DNA of 36,968 nucleotides from Purshia tridentata (lineage: Eukaryota > Streptophyta > Magnoliopsida > Rosales > Rosaceae), in NCBI GenBank assembly GCA_003254885.1, contig QANT01003081.1, positions 1-36,968 of the forward strand, written 5' to 3'. Under the pieces are notes generated by a model that made no database searches, was not told the origin of the DNA, and saw only the letters and a list, made by a program, of their open reading frames with translations. Positions 1-10,215 of this stretch are shown one piece after another; within the stretch, counting starts at the first letter, position 1, and each line of letters begins with the position of its first letter. Position numbers and translations under genes: made by a program.

Positions 1-530
1 GGGCCGGATCTAATTGAAGTGGACCAACTGGGAAGGTAAAAAAAAAAGTAGACTTTAGAGGGATTAGGTGGCCCAAATTGGAGTTATTAATAATTATCTC
101 AAGAAAAATTGGTAGAGAAGGTTGATTGAAGAAGGTGGATAGTATTCCTCACCCTCTTAGTGCATACTAGTAAAAATAAAAAAATAAAAAAATAAAAACA
201 CTTTTAGTCCTTGTGATTTCAAAACTCCGTATTTAGTCATTGTGTTTTATATTGTTTGTAATTTTATAACATTTTATAACCAAAATAAATTTTTTTCTTC
301 AAATTTAAAACTAATAATTTGTATAAACTGTGAATTTTACTTAAAAATGACAAATAATTATACATAAAACTTAATTTAATTCTTAATCAAATATTAAAAT
401 TTTGAATTTGTTATAATTATTCTCATATTGCAATTAACATAAATATGAACTAAAGATAAAGTTTTAAAACCACGTAGACAAATTTTCTTTTCGAGGTAAA
501 GTATAAGTGTATAAACACATGTACTAAAAC
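1..530. other. Intergenic DNA upstream of the HAD hydrolase gene
   Basis: AT-rich DNA with A-runs around 175-200 and no coding potential that I can recognise. It contains a truncated copy of a small transposon (199-357), listed separately. Nothing else is identifiable. Confidence 0.6.
199..357 (-). mobile_element. Truncated MITE, copy A (same family as 30492-30730, opposite orientation)
   Basis: The reverse complement of this stretch matches the inner and right part of the element at 30492-30730. Shared pieces include 'gtgatttca', 'cgta' plus 'ttt', 'tatattgtttgtaa', 'ttttataa' and 'gtcattttt.agtaaaatt', in the same order and spacing. The outer end keeps the 'ttttagtccttgtgatttc' type terminus. 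The other end fades after 'aaaaatgaca', so the left terminal repeat is missing. No target duplication is visible. Class is inferred only from copy B. Confidence 0.6.
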
Positions 531-598
531 GTGATTTTTCCCGATTAGTAAAAGTTTAGAGGCTATTATCGTCAAACTACAAAACCCGAGAGGCGTTT

Positions 599-745
599 CT
601 ATAAAGACTCCCCAAAATGAGGTCTTTTTTTAACATTGTTGGCAGCCGGTGTTGTCTGGTATAACGCTTAGTCACACAGAGAGAGCCAGAAAACACAAAG
701 AAAGAGACAGAGAGTGGCAGTAGAGCCTCAAATGAAGCCTCAGCA
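599..745 (+). promoter_or_regulatory. Putative core promoter and 5' leader of the HAD hydrolase gene, with a short uORF
   Basis: A TATA-like 'ctataaag' lies at 599-606, about 140 bp before the start codon, which would leave a leader of roughly 110 nt. A purine-rich run (GAGA repeats, 678-716) follows. An upstream ATG at 732 opens a seven-codon uORF ending in TAA at 753-755, overlapping the main ATG at 746. The TATA assignment is a guess from position; the uORF is directly visible. Confidence 0.35.
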
Positions 746-1086
746 ATGGCGCTAATGACAACCAGAACAAAGCTCTCCAGGTTCCTGACGAACCTCACAG
801 CAAAAACATCAATTTTTGGATCTGGGTCGTGCTCCAATGGCGTCAAGGGACCGGCCGCGGTCTACCTGGGAAGTGGACTCGGTGGGTCTATTTGGTATTC
901 GTCCTCTGCTGTGGCGGCACAGAAAGAGACACAGGCTGCTGGGTCGAGGCACATGGGGCTGGAAATGTTGGGTGTGAAAGACTATGAGGACTACAGGAGG
1001 TCTCTTTATGGTGAAATCACTCACAAGGCTGTGCTTGTTGATGCTGTTGGCACCCTTGTTGTTCCTTCTCAGCCAATGGCTCAGGT

Positions 1087-1121
<35 letters not shown>

Positions 1122-4100
1122 AAAACACAGATTACATGCACAACCAAATACTCATTTCTGGACACAAGCTTTGTATGAATGTAATTCAACTTTTGGGTTT
1201 CTGGGTTTGTATATCTGAGAATTGATTTGTTGGGTTTTCTTTCATTTTGTGTTTTGGGCTATGTTTATACAGAAATGCAAATACAATAACATACTATTAG
1301 TTTTTTCTTTTTGTGAAACAAATACAAGAACATACTTTACTTGTGCATATTGGCGTGGAACGATTATATTTATCCGTATTGATTAATAAAGTATGTATCT
1401 ACTTCCTGGGATTTTTTTATTTATTAACTCACATTATCTTTGTGGCTTTGGAGTATAGAAATTATGGGATTTGCAGGATTATGCCTTTTTATTTTTGCGC
1501 CATTACTTTTCTCTCTATTATTTTGCTAATACACTGAATATTGTGCTGTTGACATAGATATATAGGAAGATAGGGGAGAAGTATGGCGTGGAGTATTCAG
1601 AGGCTGAGATTTTGAACAGATACAGAAGGGCTTACGAGAAGCCTTGGGGTCGATCTCGTCTCAGGTATCTTCCCATTTTGCTTCTCCATTTTTCTACTTC
1701 TACTCTTATAATTAATTATATGGTTTCTTTAGTTATTATTGTTATGATTATTATTTTAATTTCGATTTTATGTCTTTATATTTTTATTTCCCATTAGTTA
1801 TCATGAATTTCTGTCCGCTATTAGTTCTTGCCTGATTTGGTTTGCTATTGTCAGGACAGTTGTTTAGAAGTGTTGTATAAAAATAATGGACTCAATTTCT
1901 GCCTTAAATAGCTATGATTTTGCATCTGGAAGTTGGGCTGAATTTTTTTTTTTTTGTTGGTATAATGGGGGGTGAGAAGCTAATTCAAGACTTTCTGTTT
2001 GTACAGTTCAAAATATTGTGTTGGAGAGCTAATTCACTTTCTTTTCTTACAACTGAGTATTGACTTGGAGAGATCTAACAGTCTAAAAAATTTGTGGTTC
2101 CATCTTCCATTTTGTGAAATTTATTGACAGTCCTTGAGTCCTCTCATAGAATTTTCCTTTTCTGTCCAATGTGTAATCAATGGGTTTGGTCAAGGGTTAT
2201 TTCTGATTTTACTCAACAACCAATGGTCCAAATCTGTAAGCTCTTACTCACAGGGAAATTTCGAGATGGTTCTGTCATGAATCTGTGTAAGTTTTGGACA
2301 AATTTGTGCTATGATAAGGGTATGGGGTCCTATTGGCTTTCCAAATAAGCAAGCTTGCTTACGCATGACATATTAATATGACATATCATTCACTACTACA
2401 ATGTCATTTTGAGGCCTGGTGACCAAATCTTTGTCATATCCAAAACTTAAATGAGTCGAGTTAAATCAATCATTTAACAAAAAAGAAAAGAAAATTGCAA
2501 TTGTGACTGATCTGGGAACTTTGATGCTCCGTGCATATCTTGAGGCATTTCAGGTTTAGAAAAAAATCAAGGGTTGGATAACTTGCCTTAAAAAGGTGGA
2601 CCTCGTTTATATTATATCCACTGCATGGCTGTTGATAGTGGCTCATACTGACAAGCTTGCATATGCATCACTTAAATATACCTTTTCCTTTTTAATTTAA
2701 TTTAATTTATTCCTGCATTTGTGCTCTTGAGAATAAGTATGCATGCACACAATTAAGAGTAGATAAAATTTGTTAAAATGAAAACAGATCTTCTGCTCAG
2801 AAATGAAATGTTTCAAATGTTCCCGTAAATTCTTGCTCCCCTTGGTGATGGCAATAGAAATCACAATTTTCAAATTTTGTTTGGTAGGTGATTTTCTATT
2901 TTATTTTATGGATATTAACTTATTTCTTAATTTGAAAAGTGCTACACTTCTTCAAATGGTGATTATCTTTGGTGATGTTTCATGTGTTTAAGCCAAGAGG
3001 TGGTATGGTCCCTGAGAATTGTACTACTTGGTTCAACTGGGGCTCTGTTAAACTATGAACAAAGTTCAACTATTTGTGTCCTTTTCAACTCTGCCAAACT
3101 TGTGATGAAAAGTAAAAACATTGGATAGAGAAGTCCCTTATTTTTCCCTTGTCCTTCTCCACATGGTGCAAGGAGAATTTTGGGGGCAGTCATTTTTTGT
3201 CCTGTATAAGTCCAAGACCTACGTTCTCTTGCATCATTTCAATGATTGCATGGCATATGCTAATATTTTAAATGAGTTATTTGTATCTTCCTGCATGCCT
3301 TGATTGTCTAAAGTTACGGTAACTGTTTCTTTTTTGGTTGATTGGAACGGTAACTGAATTGAATCTTTTTGTCTCCTTGTAAATTTGTCGTTATGTAGTT
3401 GGTGTTAGTTTTTTTTCCCGAGTTTCTTCTTTTTTTATTTTTATTTTTTATATTTGAAGGGTCAAATAGCTTAAACTTTTAAATAACTTTATTCTTGTAA
3501 AGAATAATCCAATCAGAATAACTTCCCACTTCCCAGGACCAATTATTCATGTGTAGTGCTTACAGGTTCTTCATAACCCTGACTAGTGGGTATATCATGT
3601 ATTGGTACATAAATCCAGGTCTTAAGTCTTAAATATTTTTACTAAAATATGATAAAATGTAATTAATTTCTGGACAAGTAAAAAAGAATCCTTTCTGTTC
3701 TTATAAAATGAAAGAAAATCTTGTCCTTTCTTTTCCTTCCCCTTAATCCTTTGCTGCAGTTATATATAGAAGTTTAGCATTAATTGTGTCATGTTTGGAG
3801 TGAAGTGAATATTTTTTTTTTTTTGGTTTTGTTTTAATTATTGAAGTGAACCTTTTTCTCTTATTCCATTGCAGATATGTAAATGATGGGAGACCCTTCT
3901 GGCAATATATAGTCAGTTCTTCCACTGGCTGCTCAGATTCTCAGTACTTTGAAGAACTTTATAACTACTATACAACTGACAAGGTTGGGTGATATATAAC
4001 TACTATTTTCTGTATGACATGTAGAAGTGTGAATTTGGTTATGATTTTTATTTTATTTTTTCTGATTTTTCTTCCATAGGCTTGGCACCTCTGTGATCCT

Positions 4101-6186
4101 GAAGCTGAGAAAGTATTTGAAGCTCTAAGAAAATCAGGTGTCAAAGTAGCTGTTGTGTCAAATTTTGATACCCGATTAAGACCACTTTTGCAGGCTCTAA
4201 ATTGTGAACATTGGTTTGATGCAGTGGCAGTGTCAGCTGAAGTAAGTGAATTGTTCAGAATCTTTCCACAGTATGCATGTGTCTCGCTTCTCTCTCTCAC
4301 TCTCTCTCTCTCTCTCCCCCCTTCCCTCTCTTCCTTCCCCTCCCCTCTCTTCCCCTCTCCCCCTCATGCACACACATACACATTTATAATCTTTCTGCAT
4401 TATACACGTATCTTGCACAAGTGATTAATTTACATGTTGAACAGAAATTCTCTCTCTCCCTCCCTCTCTCCCTCTCATGCACACACACACATTTAGAGTC
4501 TTCAGTATGCATGTATCTTGCATGAAGTGATTAATTTACATGTTGAACATTCGTTCTCTCTCCTTTCCTCCCTCTCCCTCTCCCTCTCATGCACACACAT
4601 GCATATTTATAATCTTTCTGCAGTATGAATGTATCCTGCATGAAGTGATTACTTTACATTTTAAACAGAAATTACCGAATTGTATATACATACAAGAAGT
4701 ACTCACAAAAGGTTGTTTTTTTCCCCCACATAGTCTAAAGATGTGCATTTCTCAACAAAAAATATTTCTGTTGTTAGGACTTAGTATCCATCACTTTTTC
4801 CATTGTTGATGTTGTTGTTCTCACTTATGAACAGGTTGAAGCAGAGAAGCCAAATCCAACAATATTTTTGAAAGCTTGTGAGTTATTAGGAGTCAAACCT
4901 GAGGATGCTGTGCATGTGGGGGATGATCGTAGGAATGATATATGGGGTGCTAGAGATGCAGGCTGTGATGCTTGGCTTTGGGGAAGTGATGTTCATTCCT
5001 TTAAGGAGGTACGTTCTTATCACATCTCTACTACACTATGAGATTTTTGGGTAAGGGTGATTGTGATGTGTAATTTACAAAGTCTCTGAAAAACCTCTAG
5101 GAACAGTTTAGTGGGCCTATCATGGCCCATATTCTTGAAAATAACACTTCAGGTTATTCAGTTGTAAGCCAAGTATTCTTCTCTCTCCCTCCCTCTCGAG
5201 TTATGTAACATCTATCCCAGCTTCATCTTCATAATTTTCTTTCAACTTTTTATCCTATCTAAAGTCAACAATGAGAAGTAAGAATAGATGGATATGAAGG
5301 GAAAAAAATCAAAGTTTGGAAAGACGAAATTGCTTAAAATCTATAAGAAGGCGTAAGAGTGGACATGCTCTCTTAAGTCCTCTAGAGAAATGCGTTCAAC
5401 TTGAGCTATATCTTGAAACTAATATATACCATTAGGCCCCATTAGCTTAAGCTTCCAAGGATGAGAATGGTTTAACAATGTATAATCAAGCGAACACCCT
5501 TCCTTTAAGTGGAGATGTAGATAAAGACATATAGGTGTAGCCCCATGTTGCAAATTAACAAATAAGTAGGAAATAGGGATGAGATGTTTCGTACCGCAGA
5601 CCTTCTAGAACCAGAGCTCTAATACGATGATGAGAAATTCGATAAGAACCTGCCAAAATTGCTCATTGTACCCCTTGAATATTTCTCCCTCAAAAGTTCC
5701 CATTTTGTCCTCAAATATAATAAAAAGCTGTAAAAAGTTATAAATAAAATCCCACCTCTCTCTCTCTCGGGTGCTGCCGTATCAAGCTAACAAAAACATG
5801 GTAACTAAGTTGAGTTTTGAATATCTAGCGACTTAGCGGTTACTGCAGTCATGTTTGGCATAGGAGTGAACAGGCTTTGTCTTCCTCTAGCATTTTTGTA
5901 TTTGTTCAGTTCCGAAGAGTCCAATTTACTAAACTTGTTGATCCGATAATTTGATTCAAGGGTTAATAGAAAATGCATCAAACTCTCACGGCATTCATCC
6001 TCTTGTTGTTATTATTGTCCTATAATTCTTCGTTCTGACATTTTTGCTTTTGACAAAAGTTATATCCATGGTTTAAAAATTATACAGAGTTACCTAGTGT
6101 AAATTACTTCTCCCAATTTATTATTATAACAGTTTCATTACTTTCGGCTGATGCAGGTGGCTCAGAGGATAGGCGTTCAGGTTTAA
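746..6186 (+). CDS. HAD-superfamily hydrolase (HDHD3-like, plant At2g41250 type), six exons, intact
   Basis: Exons: 746-1084, 1558-1664, 3875-3983, 4080-4241, 4835-5008, 6157-6186. All use GT-AG and join in phase into 306 residues. HAD motifs are readable: motif I as VDAVGT (Asp99), motif II as VVSNFD (Ser212), motif III Lys244 in EKPNP, and motif IV GDDRRND (Asp269/Asp270, Asp274). The cap region between motifs I and II is rich in Tyr and Arg (YRRAYEKPWG). The first ~90 residues are Ser/Thr/Arg-rich with few acids, as expected for a plastid or mitochondrial transit peptide. The fold suggests a phosphatase or dehalogenase-type hydrolase using an Asp nucleophile; the substrate is unknown. The usual second Asp of motif I is replaced by Val101, so general acid catalysis may differ. 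The last exon has only nine codons and a stop. The start is the first long-frame ATG; a second in-frame ATG is at 755. Confidence 0.92.
1085..1121. repeat. Compound (TC)n(AC)n microsatellite abutting a 5' splice site
   Basis: The donor of intron 1 of the HAD gene (GT at 1085) runs straight into a (TC)n tract and then an (AC)n tract ending near 1121. Such compound tracts usually vary in length between individuals. This one begins within a few bases of the splice donor. Confidence 0.9.
4259..4680. repeat. Intronic minisatellite, about four units of 108-129 bp with an internal TC/AC tract
   Basis: Units begin near 4259, 4388, 4496 and 4611. Each carries, in order, 'aatctttc.gca.tat', a 'cgtatcttgca' or 'tgtatcttgcatgaag' block, 'gtgattaatttacat', a long TC-rich run, then 'catgcacacacacat'. 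The last unit is partial and lacks the TC run. The array starts 17 bp after the donor of HAD intron 4 (donor GT at 4242). Unit length differs mainly through the TC run. Confidence 0.85.
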
Positions 6187-7582
6187 AATAATGTCTTATG
6201 CAACATGAATGATGCTCTCTTTGTACAGGTTTCTTTAGCTTCGTAGGGGATGTATATTTCTGCTTTGTTGTAATTTGCATAAGAGAGACGTGAGGCATGA
6301 ACACCTATGTGTAACCTAAAGAGATATGAGATAATGTTAAGACATTTATGTCTTTCTTGTGAAAAATGGTGTGTAATTTCTATGCTTCTGGTTCTCATCT
6401 GTTACTGTTTGGAATTAGACCCAATTTGAAGATCCCATTTAAGACAATCAATTCCTCAGAAATTTCTTAGAAACTTTAATATACCTGCAATTTACGAATT
6501 AAAAAACTGAAGTCTGAATCAATTAACAAATTAATATAATATATGAGAAGCCCAAAAACAAAAAAAATTATAATTTAAGGATGAGCGAGAGGGTATTTCT
6601 AGAACCAGCTTTGTCTCATTGCTAAGGGGTATTTGTAGTGTCAACTGTCAAACTAGGGGTGGTGATAATGTCATTATTATTATTATTACAAGACAATTTG
6701 ACATTAACACGAAGTTAATGAGTTATGAGTTTACCAATAATTGGAATGCAATAAATCTATTTGATTAGTGTTAAAAATGAATAATATGACACAATAGATA
6801 CTAGTATTATATGAAAAAAAAAATGACTAGTTTTTCTCATTTTTAATAATTATTGTACAATTTGTTGTACACAAGGAATGTAATTTCGATTTCGTTGGAA
6901 ATTTCGATTACCATATCACCACAAATTCTCTCTTAAAATTTCTCTGAAATTTCGCCGAAATTTTACCGAAATTTCCGAAATTTTACCGAAAAATGGCTGA
7001 AATGATGATTTCGTATCGGAACCCTCCAAAAACGATAATTTCGGCGAAATTACCGAAATTGCACTCCTATTGTACATTTGTAGAATTATTTTATGTTTTT
7101 TTAAAGAATTAGGATCAAGTTTCAAGACGAGAACAAAACCAATGATTTTTATCCTTTGATGGTGCTAATGCTATAAAAGGGCATTTCCATATACTAGTCA
7201 AGATTAATTATATATCTCAGTTTTCACATGATGCTATCATAGCAGTAGCGACTTGACACTGATTTCTGAAATTTCACTTCATTCCTGAGGAGTGAATGTA
7301 TATCAGGTGAATCCAACTTAACAAGCCATATATATAGTTCATGGCAAATAGTGGTATGGGAGCAATCAAAACCTGAGAAAACAACAAGACTGATCTACTG
7401 CTAATTTGAGCTTTAATTTTGTTGCACCTATTACTATACCATATGGTCCATATCCAATCCACCACCACTTTCCAAGCATATACAAAAGCTGGATACCGTA
7501 TGCTTCAAAACAACCAGCATTGAAATTGCATATCTGATGCACAAAAAATGAGTTGCTTCTCCTTTCTAAGTCAAACCCCATC
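6187..7582. other. Intergenic region between the convergent HAD and DML genes
   Basis: Holds the 3' flank of the HAD gene and, from about 7583 upward, the end of the DML pseudogene on the other strand. AT-rich, with a MITE-like element at 6873-7069 and a short TTA run near 6675-6690. No coding sequence recognised. Confidence 0.6.
6873..7069. mobile_element. MITE-like element rich in 'aatttcgg' palindromes, hAT-type target duplication
   Basis: A 197-bp block full of 'gaaattt', 'ccgaaa' and 'tttcgg' words that pair with each other. Ends are imperfect inverted repeats: left 'aaggaatgtaatttcg', right (reverse complement) 'taggagtgcaatttcg'. It is flanked by ttgtacac (6865-6872) and ttgtacat (7070-7077), 7 of 8 matching. 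An 8-bp duplication with a TAGG-like end suggests a non-autonomous hAT element. Confidence 0.6.
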
Positions 7583-7589
7583 TCAACTA

Positions 7590-7635
7590 AGTGTATCTCC
7601 TTTGCTCAACTGTGTATCTCCTTTGCTTGAATGTT
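7590..7635 (-). repeat. 21-bp tandem repeat at the 3' end of the DML reading frame
   Basis: The last codons carry two adjacent copies of a 21-bp unit encoding SKGDTQL and SKGDTLS, directly before the TGA at 7583-7585. It is a local duplication that adds seven residues to the C-terminal tail without breaking the frame. Confidence 0.8.
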
Positions 7636-9818
7636 GAGGGTGGAATCTTTTCGCTAAAGGTTTAGGCTGCCTTGTTTTGTGATTGAACCCTCTCATGCAA
7701 ATGAAGCCTGCAAAATACACCAACTTCATTACATTAAGCAGCTAGCGTTATTCCAAGTGTGTAGCAGAGAACATACATTCACTTTCTCCAATCACAACAG
7801 CTTTAACAGAGTTCATTATCACCATAACTGATCTCACAGTCTACTCTTCAAAGCACACTTTCAATAAATTATGATAACTATAAGATTATTGTCCACTTTC
7901 TTATATAGCCTTAACGAAATATGCAGTGACATCAAGTGAATCCGGCTTGAAATCCTTGTATTGTCCTGCTTATTTTTTTAAGCAAGTAATGTGTTTACTC
8001 TCAGTAAAGCTTCAGTATTTTCGTTATTACGTTCTTGTGTTGTAAAAAATTGCTGCTTACAAATGAAGATGCAAGAAGTGTCTGTAATCCTAAGTTTTAA
8101 GCTTTGTCCATCTCTTCTCTTGACGAGAAACTACAAATTCGAACTAAAGGAGAGCATCTACTTCTTTTTCTCTTTTAATAATTTTATTTTTGGTAAGTGT
8201 AGTACGATTAACATGCAATTTAAATTTCCTCATCATACCTTCCTTAAAGCAGCGCTGGATTTCTTCAGTTAATAATCCTGGTTCAGAAATATTGAGCTTT
8301 AGTAAACAAAATATTCCAACCTTTGTAAACAAGTGCTGTAAAAAGATATACCTCTAAATATTCCTGAGACAGTAGTTCCACAATACAAGGTTCGCATTGT
8401 CAAATTCTGCATGGATGCCACAGGAACATCAATCGGGGTTTTACTAGTTGTGTCATCAGCTACCACCTGCGGTGATCATATTGTTATTTCAGCAGACCAG
8501 CTTGTTTGCAAAGAATATAGTTCCTAAATATGCTGGACATGTAAGCTTAGACAAGAACAAAAACTTCCAAAAGCGCTTACCTCATTGGCTTGAAAGTATG
8601 TTCCGTTAAGTGTGAAGGTTCCTCTCAATGCAGTGCGACATGGTATCTATCTCATGAATTGTTGTTTATGTTATATTTTCACCTTTTGTTGTTTTAGCAT
8701 AAGAAAATATGCCACAGGTAAAATACATGCCAGGGTATGTGTTCTCCTTACCAAGATTGTTCCTAGAACGGTGCGGCCGGCATCTTCTGCAACATTGTTG
8801 CAACAAAATGGCTTCTTCTCATCAAACTGATTCGTTTGACATTCAGCAAATCCAACAGAATTGGATATTTCACCTGAAATCAAAAGTTTCATCAACAATT
8901 GCAGTAATTTAAACTAATATAACTAGTGACTAGTAAAACAATGCTGCATCATCATAACAATGGCTTTTATCATACCTCATACCAGGTGTCCATACAGCAA
9001 GAAGGTAAGGGCAGGGGTCATCAGGTTCTCTTCTCTCTAGCTGCATTCATTAGTCATGAAAAGTGTTATTGCATCTAAAAGTCAAATACATCCATCTGAT
9101 CAAGGATGGTTGAGAATTGAGATAGCTAACCCCTTCCAAAATATGGTGAGTATCTGGGAGTTCATAGCTGCATTTGAATAGAATTGTATCAGTATATGCA
9201 ATTTAATAGTGTAGATTACCGAGATAACATTTAACAACTTGTTTCAAAAAATATAAGCCACTAAAATCATATTGGTAGTAGATTTTTGGCTCTATGAAAA
9301 GCTGGCTATGAGTTTCATATACATTTAAGCTGAAAAGAAATTGCATCTAGTTTCAGTACAAGTGTGTGTGTGTTTGTATACACATGATTCTTCAGTCATG
9401 AAAGAAGGAAATTGTGTGCTTACACTAGATGCTCTGTCCTATATCGCCTCATTTTCTTCAATCTGGGTTTGGGACTAGTTGCTACTTGAGATATATCATT
9501 TAACATAGTACCCTTTTGAAGCAACACATTAGTCCCGTCTAAACAATGCTGCAAGCTTTCTACAGACTCTTTATCATTCACTTTGATTTTAGCAATCTTG
9601 TCACGAGATTTTACAAAAGAATCTTCAATGTCACCTTCACACCTTGCACTTCATTAAACATGTATTGAAAATATCATTATCAAAGAGACACCCCATATGA
9701 ATTTCATTATTCTTATTAAAGTAAAATTTTATATAAGAGGTTCTTCTGTCTTTCCAAAAAGGTGGGAAGTCTAATAGGCCACTGTATATATCATAATTTT
9801 GAATAATAAATCTTCTAT

Positions 9819-9996
9819 TTGTTCCCCCTGGGTGCATGCACTCCTGTTGGGCCCACCATCACACAATTCCGCTATTAACATTTGATGGCGTTGGGGGTTT
9901 GTCCTGGCTGTCCGGATTGGTGGGTCTCCACGTGCCCTCAGGATTAGTTGGGTCAAAGATCCGGATACCCAAGTCATAAAAAAAATAATAATAATA
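9819..9996 (+). mobile_element. SINE-like retroelement in a DML intron, with 14-bp target duplication
   Basis: A 178-bp GC-richer island (motifs 'gttgggcccaccatc', 'tggcgttgggggtttg', 'ctcaggattagttggg', 'gatccggataccc') ends in an A-rich tail 'aaaaaaaataataataat'. It is bracketed by a perfect 14-bp repeat, aataaatcttctat, at 9805-9818 and 9997-10010. A long direct repeat plus an A/T-rich tail marks LINE-driven target-primed insertion, and the small size fits a SINE. It lies between DML exons 9 and 10, antisense to that gene. I could not assign a tRNA-type promoter with certainty. Confidence 0.75.
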
Positions 9997-10199
9997 AATA
10001 AATCTTCTATAATTGTACATGAAAAATTTTAGAGTTATGGTGAAATTCAGGTCATCTTAATGTTGCAACAATTTCTTAGATTATTTAAGAACAACCTAAA
10101 ACCGTCAATGCCATGGTTAAATCTTCTTTTCTTTATTTTTCCTTCAAAATTTCTGAACCCATTTTAATTACCAAGTTATTAATACAAGATACACATAAT

Positions 10200-10215
10200 T
10201 ATATATATATATATA
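10200..10215. repeat. (AT)n microsatellite
   Basis: Run of alternating A and T, about eight units, in a DML intron just downstream of the iron-sulfur exon. Confidence 0.8.

Noticed and set aside
4277-4525. Ser/Leu/Pro-rich frames in the HAD intron
   Set aside because: Translation of TC and AC tracts of the minisatellite.
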